A stretch of DNA of 64,000 bases from Gnetum montanum (lineage: Eukaryota; Streptophyta; Gnetopsida; Gnetales; Gnetaceae): positions 1,082,204 through 1,146,203 of the forward strand of contig MNCI01008335.1 of NCBI GenBank assembly GCA_015680685.1, in the 5' to 3' direction. This document shows, piece by piece, positions 22,971 to 34,644 of the stretch. The stretch's first letter is position 1. The number at the start of each line of letters is the position of its first letter. The translations under genes and the position numbers were made by a program. A model generated the notes under the pieces. The model worked only from the letters and a program-made list of their open reading frames with translations, was not told the origin of the DNA and made no database searches.

Positions 22971-24895
22971 CATCTGATGAGATGGAGTATGAGAATATTG
23001 AGGATAGGATGGAGGGTAAGAGGTGTAAGGTGGTGGTCCTTCAGGAGATGTCATGGGTTGATGATAGTTAGGAGAGTGATATTAGCTATTCGAAGTAAAG
23101 GAAGTAGAACTAGTTGGGGAAATAGGTTGTTGAACATAATATCTGTATGGGTTCAGCTGATAATAAGGATAAGGCTGGTTTGGTGATGGCCTTCCCCATA
23201 ATTGTGGGTTGCACCATTATGATTGATGGTAGTGTTGAGGCTAGTAAGAAGTTCCCCTAGAGTAGTACGATTGGTTGTAGGACTATCTATGATTACCTTG
23301 TGGAAAAGGTAAGCTTCTAGGCATGTGCTTTTGTACAAACTTGGGATTTAATGCAAAAGCCCGATACTCATGTAGATGCAACATGACTGGACAATAACCC
23401 TTCAAATGGTCATATATATGTAGATGTCACATCTTTCATCTTTGTCTATGGTTGAGTCTATAGCCTCATTTTCTTTAGTCATTTTCCCTATTTGTCGATA
23501 AGTGTTCCTAGCTGTTTCCTGGTTTGTCTTCCTCTATTTATTATGATCACTTGATTTGTTTTGCATTAATCTCTCCTCTATGGTTTCTATGAAAGTTGTA
23601 ACTTTCTCATTTATCCACTCTGACATCCTATCAAACTTTGCTTCAAGTTCATTGATAGACTTCTGTATTGACAAGGTTTGTTGTGGAATCACCTTATTGA
23701 GAGCTCCCTCTTTCTCCTTACCATAGATGTGGACCTTCTTCTTTTTAAGAGTTGGGTCCTAGTGATATTTCTCAACATCTTCCCATTTACATAGCTCTCC
23801 TTCTTATTTTTCCACGCGCTTGATTAACTCTTGGGTCTGATGGGTTCCTAGTCCATATAATTGACTTTGAGCATACATCCCAAGGATCTCCCTCATTTCA
23901 TTATGAAGCCCATCTATGATGTGAAAAAGTTTCTCTACCTTAGAGAAACCATGGCCAGGGCATCTATTCAGTAGAGAATAATATCTATCTAAGGCCATAT
24001 CCAAGGGTTCACATTGTTCTTGTCTCCATCCTTGGATCCATCTCCTCAGGTTGGACACCCTCACATAGGTTTGGTATTTTTCGTTAAAGAGTTCCAGCAT
24101 GGTGGACCACCGTCAAATTGAATTTGGTTTCAACGTTCTATACCACACTTTGGCTTTATCGATTAGTATCCTAGAAAAGAGCTTAAGCTTTTGCCACCCA
24201 CTTTCAATGTTGTATAAGGCATAAGCATCATGAAAGGCTTGTAAGTGATGTTGTGGATCAGAATCATAGTCTCCCATAAATTTAGGGATATTATTCATAT
24301 TGAGCTTTGTTAGGAAGCTTTCCTTGTGATGCTTGTGGGGTATCTTAACTACCTCTATGATTTGCATCAGGCTCTTAGTGGCCAACAAGGGTTCATCATC
24401 ATCAAACATGTCGTGATGAAAATTTCTATTTCTATTCATTTAATTATGATAGTTTTGTTTATGTTCATTCTGATGTCTTTGATTTTTCTCGTGGTTTCGA
24501 TTCCTATGTTTATTTTGACACCAATGATGAGCTTGATCCCTATGGCTACATTCATCTTTGTTAGAACTAGACAGTGAAGAGGAAGAGGAAGATGAGGAAT
24601 TGGAAGGATTGCCATGGCTTCTATGGTGTTCCATAGGGTCCCTGGATTTATCTTTTTTAGGTTTAGAGGAGGCCTTAGGCCTTGATGCCTCCCCTTGTCT
24701 AGGACTTACTTCATCTCTTCTAGGGTTGTTTGCCTTAGGTGAATGTAGTCTTTGAGTGTTGTCAGGGTGGTCATGAACATATGAAACCCCTACATAAGGT
24801 TGGTCACTCCAACTTTCTTCAACATATATCTCATTAGTTCTCTAATGATTGTTCTTGCCATATAATGCATAATTGGTTCCTTGTGAAAGAGACAT
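22971..24895 (-). pseudogene. Athila-like gag of element E (main part)
   Basis: ATG 24895 (MSLSQGTNYA). A Ser-rich run of about 16 residues and a His/Arg/Asn-rich region (24640-24440) precede DDDEPLLATKSLM. The gag core is at 24400-23800 (NNIPKFMGDYD, WQKLKLFSRILIDKAKVWY, ALDRYYSLLNRCPGHGFS). A Lys/Glu-rich helix follows (23780-23560), then a knuckle remnant DIYIYDHLKGYC near 23400. Only a few in-frame stops before about 23300. It ends where A was inserted. Confidence 0.8.
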
Positions 24896-25002
24896 TGTTG
24901 TTAGTTTATGGTGTGTGTGATTTAATATTTTATGAAAGATATATCATTAATGCATTTACAATGATCGTGTATAATATAACTAATCTAGATAACTAGCACC
25001 AT

Positions 25003-25020
25003 CCTCAACAATGACACCAA
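25003..25020 (-). other. Primer binding site of E
   Basis: Sense TTGGTGTCATTGTTGAGG. The most decayed of the five Athila-like primer sites here; identified by position next to the LTR. Confidence 0.7.
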
Positions 25021-25906
25021 TGATGAGCGATGAGGTACCCCTATGCCCAACCATACGAATCACAAGTGTTCACACATGATCCGGTTGAATTTTGTGGATG
25101 GGACTAGTTGTGCATCTAAGTTGTTATGCCTTGATTGTAGTTCCATGTCTTCCCACTTGGACTAGTGGTACCATGTCACATATGGTTTAGTCCAAAGTGA
25201 GGCATATGATGATTGATTTTGTTTGACCCTAAGCTACTCCTAATGATAATAAAGAACTCAATTGTTTCGTTTAATTAACAATGGAAAGTAAAGTCTAAAT
25301 TAGCCTACGTGTGATGAGTATTTGTTCCTAACCATTTGCACACGCTTTGGACTTCACATAACTATTGTTGAGATTACCATGCATATGTCATTGGGTGTGC
25401 CAAATGATACATTCCTGGGCTACCAAGTAATTACACTTAAGTGCTCACGATTAGTGATACTCATTCTTCTTAATGAAAAAAACAATAAAGAACAATAAAT
25501 GAAAATATTAACTAAGGAATATAGTAAACATTTGCAATTAAAAGCAATAATAAATCTAAGTGGATGCTACAATGATGAAAGCAATCTTGATCTTTATTGC
25601 CAATCATGTAACACATCCAAGTATGTCACACTCAAATAAGGATGTTGTACAATCACTTAACATCACATTGTCAGCATGCACTAGGAACTAATAGAACTTG
25701 AAATAAAATTATATGAATCTATTCTATCTCTCTATGCTATCTGCTACCTCCCAACTGTGCATCCAAGTGTGGTATTTATAGGCTCGCACGAAAGGGGCAA
25801 TATTAGATGTTCGACATTAGAGGTTATGACCCAATTTTAGATACCTGACATCGTAGCCTTGATATCAGATACCTAATATCATGACCTTACAAAACATGAC
25901 TCATCA
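25021..25906 (-). repeat. E 5' LTR
   Basis: 886 bp, begins TGATGAGCGATGAGG (the family reads TGATGAGTGGTGAGG) and ends GACTCATCA. Related to the A LTRs but more diverged. Next to it (25907-25911) is atctc. Confidence 0.85.
25772..25880 (-). promoter_or_regulatory. U3 hexamer array and TATA box, E 5' LTR
   Basis: Degenerate hexamers at 25799 (AATATT), 25813 (GACATT), 25833 (AATTTT), 25847 (GACATC), 25861 (GATATC) and 25875 (AATATC). Sense spacing is still 14-14-14-20-14, with 17 bp to CTATAAATAC (25772-25781). Spacing is preserved although half the cores have drifted. Confidence 0.6.
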
Positions 25907-28360
25907 ATCTCTTATTTTAACATTCAACATCTATCTAAGCATTCACATTTTTTGTCACACTAATTTGTTGTTCATGCCTCTTCTGTATTACTTAACATTC
26001 AGTACAATATAAGAAAGTAGGTTTAATGAATATTTTATATAATTTTTCCTTTACACCACTAACTTATTTCCATTTTGACCATCTTACCTCAGTTATATGT
26101 ATTATATCTTTATCATTTTACAATTTGATTAGAGCATTGATCCTAGGTAGTAGAACTATTTGTAGTGAGGTACTTCTTGGTCTTGAATTGTTACTTTTAC
26201 TTCACCACTATTTATGCTATTATTAAAATTGCATTCCATATATTTGTCTTACTTCTATTAATTTTTAAGCCTTTATATTCTAGAGCATGTCTCCACTTTT
26301 CTATTTTAGAAGTAATATTTTCTTGAGTTGTATCCACCAAGACAATATCATCTACAAATAGCATACACCAAGGGATTTCATCTTGTATTTCTATTGTTAA
26401 TTCATCCATAACAATAGTAAATAAGTTTAATTTAGACCTACTATAACCAAAAAATCAAATGTGATTCCACAATTTACTCTAATTCTAGTAGTAGCTCCTT
26501 CATACACCTCTTGAATCACTCTAATATATCAATTAGGGATTTTTTTTCTTTTACAAGACCCACCAAATAATATCTCTAGGCACTCTATCATATGCTTTTT
26601 CTAAGTCAATGAAGATCATATGTAGATTTTCTTTATATTTTCTAAATTTCTTAATTAATTATCATATAAAGAAAATAGCCTTTATAATAGATCTCCTTGG
26701 CATAAATCTCAATTGATTTTTGATACCATTGATTGAATTTTGAAATGCTACTCTATCACTCTCTTCCAAAGCTTCATAGTATGGCTCATTAGCTTGATTC
26801 CTCATAGTTTGCACAGTTTTGCACATCTCGTTTATTTTTGTAGATATGAACAACAATGCTTTTCTTCATTTTTTTGAACATTTTATCATAATTGAAAATT
26901 TTGTTAACTAATTGTGTTAGCAATGAAATTCTTGTATCTTTCAATGCTTCTATAGAAATGTTATCTTTTTCAACAAATATTCTATTTTTAATATTAGATA
27001 AGGTTTTCTTTACCTCAAAAAAAGAAAATTCAATAATCAAACTAAAATTTGGTTCTTCTTATTAGATATCCTCTTTGGTAATTTTTCTATCTCTATAAAA
27101 TTTCATTACTTTTTACCAAGATTTTCTCATCTACCTTCCTAAATCTTTTAATATTATCGACGTCTTTACATTTTTTGTTTCTGATTTTTACCAATTTCCA
27201 TATAGATTTTTCTCTTTCATTTATTCTTAGTTTTTCATAGAAATCATCCAAGAAGTTTTGTTTGGCTTTGGCTACTACTACTTTTGCCATATTCTTTGCC
27301 GTTTTATATATCAGCCTATCTTCTTGGTTTCCACATTGTTGTCAATCCTTAAAGCGTTTTTTCTTATCTTGGAAAGCATATTGTACTTTATTACTCTACC
27401 ACCATATCTCCTTTGGGATGTATTTTTTTCCTTCTTTTTCATCCAAAATGCCCATTTTAATTTATTGAATGTAGTTTTCCATTTAGTCTCAAATTAAATT
27501 TATAAAATAGTTCCAATTTCAAGTATCTTCTTTAAGTGATCATTCTTTGAATAAGTTGGTGTTGTATACCATAAAATTCCCACAAGTTTATGTATTTAAT
27601 CCCTCTTCTCACACTATTTTTGAAGCTTTATATAACTAAATGCATGATCATATGTTGAGTTGTAATGCTTTTTCTAGGCATGACCTCGCGTTCTTTACAA
27701 ATGATGTAGTTTTCTTATGTAGTAAGAATAATTTGTATTTTATCTATACCACTATTATATGTAATTAAATGTTCTAGCTTTTTTTGGAAATAGGTATTTA
27801 TAATTCACCATTTCATTTTGCTCTTCAAATCTATATCCTTCATGAATGTTGTCTCATGTGATCTTTGTAGATCTAACATTACTATTAAAATTTCTTCTAA
27901 TGAATATGCTTTCTTGCTAGGGAATTCCTTGAAGCATTAGATCCATTGAATCCTAAAAATATTCTTTGATGGAATTTTCTAGGCTAAGTTGTAGAGCATA
28001 CACAATGAAAATGTTGATGATCTTATTTGCAAGTATAAGTTTTATGCTCATAATTCAATCACCATGGTGACATACTTGTACCACCTTATTTTGACAACTT
28101 TATTAATGATGATGGCTACTCCATTCTAATATTTTTTTCCCCAAGTATAAAATTTTGTAGCCTTCATCCAAATCTCAAGGTTTTTCCATTTTCCATTTTG
28201 GTTTTTTTTTTGCTTGAAGGTAAGCAATATTAATTTTCATTTTTTTATGGTATCAACAATTTTAAAGTTCTTTTCAATGAGAGTATCAATGTACTAGGTT
28301 ACCATCTAAAATTTCTAATGCTAGACTTAATTCTCTATTCTCATCTATTCCTAATGTGAA
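25907..28360 (-). pseudogene. RTE-clade LINE (endonuclease and reverse transcriptase), cut by E
   Basis: Minus-strand remnant of a plant RTE non-LTR retrotransposon. The endonuclease part (about 28350-27750) recalls family motifs for the Gln-Glu-Thr-Lys and Asn-Gly-Val-x-Ile-Ile regions. The linker is at 27290-27093. The RT part (27050-26200) has HIYKNKRDVQNCANYE, a strand at 26700-26580 typical of AFDRVP-type RTE blocks, and WCMLFVDDIVLVDTTQ (active-site F-V-D-D at about 26350). The C-terminus (26200-25912) keeps YLGSML and a decayed form of the KRRHEQQ block. Many stops and frameshifts. The reading runs straight into the E LTR, so the 3' end is to the left of the window. Confidence 0.85.
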
Positions 28361-30093
28361 AACCATCCACTTTCCACAACAGTTGAATGTCAATGTTACT
28401 TGTCGTTTTTATAAGATGTCCTAACAAGCCCTTGCTGATTTTCCACCAAGCCTTATGACTACTATGCATCTCATCCAAAGAATGATCTAATATTTGCAAA
28501 ATTTAAAAGCATCTATGCAACTTGGCATGTTTTTACAAGTAGCCTAATGCTAATCCTCCTTTTTTATCCAAGCTTGGACTAGCATTGGTATGATAATCTT
28601 TTAATCATGGACTCATTGGAATGGCATGACACCTACGTAACACCTATGTACATGATTTTTTATGCTCCATGTGATGCCTATGTCATTATGTCATACCTTG
28701 TGTTTCATTCCTTATTTTGTAAATGAAATATACCAAGCATAGCATGGGCTGATTACATCTATCTCTCATGTTAAACTTAACTAATTTTTCCATTTAGTTG
28801 CATGAATGTAAAATATAAACCACTTTTTAATATTTTGGCATTTTGTAAAGTTGCATGGTTGTAAAATTTTTTTCTATACCATGGAGTATGGTGCCATGAT
28901 TTTGTTTGTATTTTTTTGAAAATTTTTTTATCTAATATTTTTATTTTTGCATAAAAGCAAACACTTTTATTATGTTTTGTTTTTCATTTTTAAAGGCTTC
29001 TATTAAATAAGTTCCTAGTCACATTAAAAGCTAAATTAGCTCATTTCATTTTGGTGCATGTGGTTTTTTTGTTAAAAAAAATAATAATAACAAAATTTAG
29101 AATCCTCTATAAAAACAAAACTATAGGTATTTCCACTATCAAAATATTGAAAGATCATTACTATATTATTTTTTAAAGTTACTTTTATGATGTCAAAATG
29201 ACTCTAAGTGCATCCTAAGACATAAAGCCAACATGATACTTTACAAGAATTATATAAGAATATAATAATGCCTTAAGTGTAACTCAAATTGGTAACCTCT
29301 TATCTAATATACTTTTAGAAAGTAGAAAGCACATCTCCATTTTTATTAGAAAAAATTAAAGTATAATTGTCATACCAAATTGAATCAAGGAAGCTTAGGT
29401 TTCATAATTTATTTAGAAAAAGCTATAATGAAAATAATAAAGGAGGCTTGTGATTTGCAAGTTGCAAGTTCAATTTTGACAATTATTGTGGTATCCTATC
29501 CTCACATATCATAGAAAATGTCAAATATATGTAACGTTTGACATTATGAGTAATGAACTTGACAAGAAAATGTAGAATGAAATGAAATGGAACTTTATCA
29601 ATGCAAAACATAAAAAAATAATGTGTATCTAGGTCATGCTTTAAGGGTTCCTTGAGGTTATCTTCCTTTAGCATCTATTCTTTAGAGGCAATTTAGCACT
29701 GCCACTATGATTACGCCTAGATTCAGCTAGAAGGGATAGCCTGTCATTTTCTTCTCTTGCTTCATCCAATATCATTACTTACCTTTACTAGTTATGCAAC
29801 TCCATGTTGACATGACCTCTAATTACTAGGTATAAATACCTCGAATCAAACCCTAAAGGTCACCTTAAGACACATGCCCATTATTGCAATGTGCCCTTTT
29901 AAAATAATCTCCCTATAATAATTACCATACTTGTTACGTAATAACACCATCTTGATTATGAAATGACACCATTTGGGAATGGGGACACGATAGTTACAAT
30001 CATTTGATGCACAAGCTATTATTTTTAATGAGAGGTTGTTGGCTTTAAGGNGATGTGGTGTGGGGTGGAGGTTGTGGAAGGTGTAGCAAAGGT
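28361..30093. other. AT-rich DNA without recognisable genes
   Basis: No ORF with family resemblance, no LTR ends and no tandem array. Poly-T and poly-A runs are frequent (28880-29110). A single N is at 30051. Probably old, decayed repeat DNA. Confidence 0.5.
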
Positions 30094-30245
30094 GTTGTTG
30101 GAACCCTGAAATAATTATAATATAGGTACACCCAAGATATATAGTCCAATTAGAACTTTATCACTCAACATTATCCATTAGTGTTGAATCCATGACTTGG
30201 AGCTTTCAAATTAAAAGTCTTACCACTAGGATAACCTCATTATTA
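30094..30245 (-). repeat. tRNA-derived SINE-like repeat, copy 1
   Basis: On the minus strand: a tRNA-like head with CCTAGTGGTAAGACTTTTAA (A-box-like) and atggattcaac (B-box-like), then a body containing ctaatgg and ggactatata. It matches copy 2 (30500-30587 plus 32135-32172) in the opposite orientation. Exact ends not determined. Confidence 0.5.
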
Positions 30246-30587
30246 TGTTAAGTAAAGTTTGTGAAAATTGTTATTGATTATATCTCCTTGGATACATATA
30301 GTTGTCTAGTTCTAGTTTCAACACTCCCCAAAACCAATATTCAAGGAAAGCATATATAAATACAATAATATTTTTTAAAACCTAACATCTTAAGATTTTC
30401 ATAGTACAAAATTTCTTATCTCTTTGCTTTGTTCATAATTCATTAATAAACACATTTTATCTCATTGTATCTCTATAACTTGTTTATAAGACATTTAATT
30501 CTAATGTTTTATCCTAGTGATAAGACTCTTATTTTAGAAGCTCTAAATTATGGGTTTGATTGTAATGGGCAATGCTAACTCTAATTT

Positions 30588-32118
30588 TTTTTTTTGAGAG
30601 AATGTTCGGGAATGTATTACTGAAAGAATGGTACACAGGTATACAAGTACAAGCGGGGGTGGCCCACCCTGAAGAGGGGGGGGGGGGATCCCCGGAAACC
30701 CACAAAAGATCAAGAGAAAAAACTCGGCCGACCCCCAGCATGGCAGCCAAACCACGGAGCTGTACAGATGTCGTACAGATGTCCAAAACCCCCCAATAAG
30801 GGGGGGGGGGCGCACCCATAACGCAAAAGTAAGGGGGAGGACAGGAGGGGGGGGGCGCATCCCCAATAGGGGGGCATGACCCCACACAAACAGAAACGAT
30901 GAGCCCAACAGAGAACAGGGGGGGAGGGGCTAGGGGCGGGTCGACAGCTGGTGACAGGCACACCGAGGTAACTCCAACTCATGGAGCAGGTCCAGGGTGG
31001 CATGGTGGTCCTCGGTGTTCACGAAGTTAGTGGCCTGTTGAAACCCCTGCAGAAGAGCCTCGCGCCTACGCTGGTCTGTTGAGGAATCCCCCGCATCCGG
31101 GTGGAATCTAGCGGACGTGCGCTAGATGTGCCATCTAAGCTCCTCCCAGGAGCTCTCACAGCTAATTCCAAGGATGCTATATAGGCAGCGCCCCCCCCTG
31201 AGCCACTGGCGGGCGCTGTGTTGATGCGCCCGGTCGAGTTGCCATTGCCGTTGCACCTCTTCCTCCTGCAGGCGTTCCTACTCCTCCTGGGTCGCCGCCT
31301 CCTGGGCCTACCGGTCCACCTCCTCCTGACGCAGTTCCTCCCTGATCCGGTCCCGGAGCTCATCCATGAGTTGGGCTCGCAAGGTCTCCATTGCAAGCGT
31401 ATGCTGCCTGTTCAGCTGTTGTGCTTATTCCTGAAGCTGGGCATTGTGGTCGACGCACCACTTGGCCAGGGCCTCGGTCCACTGACTCTCCGAAGACCAT
31501 TGCTCGACCTCCCGAGCCGCAGCAACCGCCTGTTGAAGCATCGCCTCCCAGTGCGGGGGGGGGGGGGCACAAGGGGGGTCGGGCGAGAGGGCAGGGTTGC
31601 GGTGGGAGCGGCGGCCCCAAGAAAGGTGGAGAGCAGCCTGCCGTCGTTGAGTGGAGGAAGGGGGGGAAGCAGGGGGTCAGCGAGATGACCCCTTGTGGGG
31701 GCAGAGGACGGGCCTGGCTCCCCCTGCCCCCCGCCCCCCTCCACAGGGCCAAAATAAGCCCCGAACGGCGACCCCACCGCTGAAGGCGGAGGGCCTCGAG
31801 GAAGAAATGCGGCAGGTTTACCTGGGTGCCCTCCTTTAAGCATCGCAGGAAGGTGAAATGCAGCCCCTGGAGTTTGGACACTTTCCCTGACTGCACAAAG
31901 AAGCGTTCGACCAAGACGGCCGCATGAGCCCAGAGGCACGGAAGGGACGTTCGAGGGACCTGACGGCTTTGCGTTCTCAGGGAAAACCCCTCGAAAAAGG
32001 TCGTAGAGTTATGGAGGCCACGGGAGGTTGGCAGGATGATCTCCCCAGTGGCTGAGATCCCCAGGTAGTTGGCCAGAGCAGCCTCTGTCAGGCGAATTAC
32101 TCGGCCGGGATCCCCAGG
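30588..32118 (-). mobile_element. GC-rich poly(A) retroposon with perfect 16-bp target duplication
   Basis: The target sequence ATGCTAACTCTAATTT occurs at 30572-30587 and 32119-32134 without a mismatch. The insert is 1,531 bp and ends, in minus-strand sense, in a short A run (T run at about 30588-30595), so it has the marks of LINE-type target-primed insertion and is probably 5'-truncated. It is strikingly richer in G and C than the surrounding AT-rich DNA, with several long G runs. The sense strand encodes a protein fragment (see 31170-32118) followed by a 3'-UTR-like stretch. It could be a retrocopy of a cellular or transposon mRNA or a truncated LINE; no LINE RT motif is visible. Confidence 0.8.
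31170..32118 (-). pseudogene. Protein fragment in the GC-rich retroposon (domain plus coiled coil)
   Basis: The minus-strand frame is open from 32118 to about 31700 (contains LTEAALANYLGIS, AHAAVLVERFFVQSGKVSKL and GTQVNLPHFFLEALR). A Pro/Gly-rich linker with a G-run frameshift (31555-31568) follows, then a Glu/Gln/Arg-rich coiled coil (31510-31200: AVAAAREVEQW, LMDELRDRIREELRQEE). Three in-frame stops lie in the coiled coil. The order domain, Pro-rich linker, coiled coil is that of ORF2 in A, C and E. NLPHFFLEALR can be placed against NFPHLYLMEFLR of A. The similarity is weak, and I do not claim orthology. Confidence 0.5.
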
Positions 32119-32172
32119 ATGCTAACTCTAATTTGACTATATGTGTTGGAGGTAAATATTGTAAAAAAAATT

Positions 32173-33782
32173 TTAGAGTTTAAATGCCCTCCTATTTATA
32201 ATGGTTTTATTAATATTTTTATTCTTAATTGAATATATTTAATTATTTTAAATTTTGGGTTTAATTTGTTCATTTTTGTAAAATGAATTTAAAACCTAAA
32301 TAATTTTTAATGTAGTTTAAAAGGATTTTTAATAGAAAAAACCATATTTTAAAGAATGTATGTAAGGAAAAATTGAATCATAGTAGCTAAAGTTAAAAAT
32401 AAGTTAAGGTAAAATATCATGTGACAACTCCAATATGTGCATACAACCATGCCATGTGAAGATTTGGTATTTTTAAATGATAACATAATGGAAAATTGTT
32501 CATGGTATGAGGCATGTCAAGTTGTGACTACTTTTTTAACACCAAAGAAAGAGCATTAATACCCTACTTTGGCAAGAAAATGTTATCACCTATTTAAGTC
32601 CTCCTCACCATTTGAATCATGATCATAAGAGGGTTCCATATTTGAAGCTCTCTTAGAGGATTCCTTTACATTTATGACCAAGTTGGGATGCCAATGAGCT
32701 CATCATCTAAAATTGATGACTTCTCCTAAACCTCTAGAATATTACCCTAAATGAATCATAGCTTACATCTCTTTTATATCCAAGAGCCTTTGGACAAGTT
32801 CTAATCCATGTTGCTAAGAGTATTGGCAAAATTTTGCATAGCCCTGCTCAAATTGAATATGAGTTGATTACCAACCAACATGGATCAAGTGAGATGGATG
32901 TTGTACATACTTTATTGCTTCTCTCAATAGATATTGTGAGCTATATACTTTTCCTTTTCTTAGCTTTCTTTGTCTATTTCTATTATTTTCTATTATTGTA
33001 TTTGTTTGATGATGGACTTTGTACTGTAAAGTGTATCTATGCATGTTTGTATTGAACTATGTTCCAAGTGCAATAAAGTTCATGGATCCTTTCCTTTTAC
33101 TTGACTTTATTTTTATTTTCTTTACTTTATCTAAATATGTTAGAATCAAATATTTTTAGGTGTGCATATTTATTCTATTTATCTTTGCATTGCATAGGAT
33201 CCTATGTTCTCATTCGATTTGAGATTAGTCTCACGATATTTGGGGTTATAAATTAGTAAAGGTATGAGAGTGTTTACTTGAGAGAATATTTCAACCATAG
33301 TAGTAGGGTTCATGTATGGTAGGTGTTGTTGATATAGAAGGGGTTGAATAGATTTTAGTATACTTGATAATTTCCTTCTTAATTTTAATGACATGCATGT
33401 TAGGAATGGCAATACCATAATCATGAATGATCATGCCAATGATAGAATTTCCAGATGCTTAAGTTCTATAAAACTTTAATTATGATATCCCTACAAATCA
33501 TGCATTCCAAATCTAACTTTATAATTACAACCAAATAATATAGAATTGTGGTTTACTTTGTAAGTATATGACTGCAACTTCCTTTTTAATCATAAGATTA
33601 TAATGTATAATCAAGAAAAAAGTAGATGCATCTACTATCATATCTATGTGGTATATATTCCTTTCTAAGATGAAATTTGGATTTTTTAGAAATTCATTTA
33701 AAAATCATTTTCTTTGAAATTTTCACAATATCATTATTAGATGGTATGTCTAAGCAATTTAGCCATAAGTAAAAAGCACCAA
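32173..33782. other. AT-rich DNA without recognisable genes
   Basis: No convincing ORF, no terminal repeats and no similarity that I can see to the elements on either side. Short frames (32834-33055 and 33179-33424) are AT-rich and I treat them as chance. Confidence 0.5.
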
Positions 33783-34644
33783 TGACCATTTTTCCTTAAT
33801 TCTATTTCTAATATCTTTATGAATTTCGCGGTAGTTTCTCTAAAATTAGAGTGGCAGTTTTTGTAATTATTAGAGTAGTTACTCCCAAGCCTATAAATAC
33901 AGTGCCCAGGAACACAATAGGGGAAGTAAAAGAAGAAGAAGAAGAAAAGAAGAATAATTTAAAAGAGGAAGTCTTTTAGGAGTCAAGTAGCAAAAGTCTA
34001 GCCAAGTGCCTGCAGCAGGAGGTCTAAGTGTGGATGGATCTTTATTCGAGCATTGTGTACCTGAGCACACCTTGTGTATAGCAATAAAGATGAGCTCTTG
34101 GATTCATCCCTGTAGCACTTGAGATTTGTTTTCTTACTCATTTCATTTATTTTATTTTTTCTGCATTTATTTTATTTTATTTTATTTTATGCACCTTATA
34201 TTTCTATTATTAGCACACACAGTACGATCACTTCGAGCATGTGTGTAACACTTGGTAACCTAGTAACGATTAGTGTTTGGTAATCCCAGTAGTGTTATGT
34301 TGGTTTAGGATGTGTATGACAAGTGAGAATGGATACTGGTGTTAAGATTAGTTTAAAGCCTAGTTAATCAGTAGTTAAGTTAAATTAGTCACTTAGTTAT
34401 CTCTCTCTCTCCTCCCTTATTAGCAGTAGGACATAAAAACATAAAAGCTATAAAAATCATATGCCTCAAGCTTACTTAACCATACAATTGTGACATACAA
34501 GTAAGTTTGGAAAGACAATGATCAACCAACCCGTCCTTGTTCCACAAAGGCGCATAGGCACTTAGTCCTTGGAATTCGATTGGATCGTGCATGAAACGTT
34601 TGTATTCGTATGGTTGAGCGTAGGGGTACCTCGTCGCTCATCAA
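33783..34644 (+). repeat. G LTR (Athila-like), left end uncertain
   Basis: Ends GTCGCTCATCA at 34644. TATA box CTATAAATAC at 33891-33900. Shares with the I LTR the blocks ctgcag(c/t)agga, a TCGAGCA block and gcaataaagatgagct, and the hairpin motif (34247-34300). The start is somewhere between 33783 and 33820. The 14-bp hexamer array is not recognisable here. Confidence 0.7.
34164..34195. repeat. TTTTA microsatellite in G LTR
   Basis: About five units of ttatt/ttttat in a row. Simple replication slippage is enough to explain it. Confidence 0.7.

Larger units (their letters stand above)
1..25906 (-). mobile_element. Element E: outer non-autonomous Athila-like LTR element, split by A and F
   Basis: Reading on the minus strand: 5' LTR (25021-25906), primer site (25003-25020), gag (24895 down to 22971), gag tail (13773-13214), conserved non-coding segment, internal promoter-like module, then ORF2 (11266-10839 and 1681-1). 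The 3' LTR lies beyond base 1. Two younger elements interrupt it: A (13779-22970) and F (1687-10833). Removing them restores collinearity with A and C, which is how the boundaries were assigned. No protease, RT, RNase H or integrase can be read. E lies inside an RTE LINE, whose reading continues directly at 25907; the 5 bp there (atctc) are the expected right-hand target duplication, but the left partner is outside the window. Confidence 0.85.
30500..32172 (+). repeat. tRNA-derived SINE-like repeat, copy 2, interrupted
   Basis: The head at about 30512-30566 has cctagtgataagactcttat (A-box-like) and atgggtttgat (B-box-like). The body is split by the GC-rich retroposon at 30588 and resumes at 32135 with gactatatgtgttgg, ending in an A run at about 32162-32171. 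After removing the insert the copy aligns with copy 1. Confidence 0.5.

Noticed and set aside
29440-29485. Third tRNA-like stretch (gcaagttcaattttgac)
   Set aside because: B-box-like only, no A-box or body matching the two SINE-like repeats.
30529-30963. Pro-rich minus-strand frame at the 3' part of the retroposon
   Set aside because: Driven by poly-C runs and low complexity, and it lies in the probable 3' UTR; no domain.
31218-31783. Long plus-strand frames in the GC-rich retroposon
   Set aside because: GC-rich DNA is poor in stops in all frames. The poly(A) end and coiled-coil coding pattern place the sense strand on the minus strand.
32834-33055. 73-codon plus-strand frame with a hydrophobic C-terminal half
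   Set aside because: T-rich DNA gives Phe/Leu/Tyr-rich frames by chance; no homologue, no neighbouring gene.
33783-33890. 14-bp hexamer array in the U3 of G
   Set aside because: No consistent hexamer or 14-bp phase could be placed, so G is left out of the array claim.
34247-34300. CRISPR-like repeats from the recurring TTGGTA...CCAGTAG motif in LTRs
   Set aside because: Only two to three copies per LTR, unequal spacing, plant context; better read as an RNA hairpin motif.
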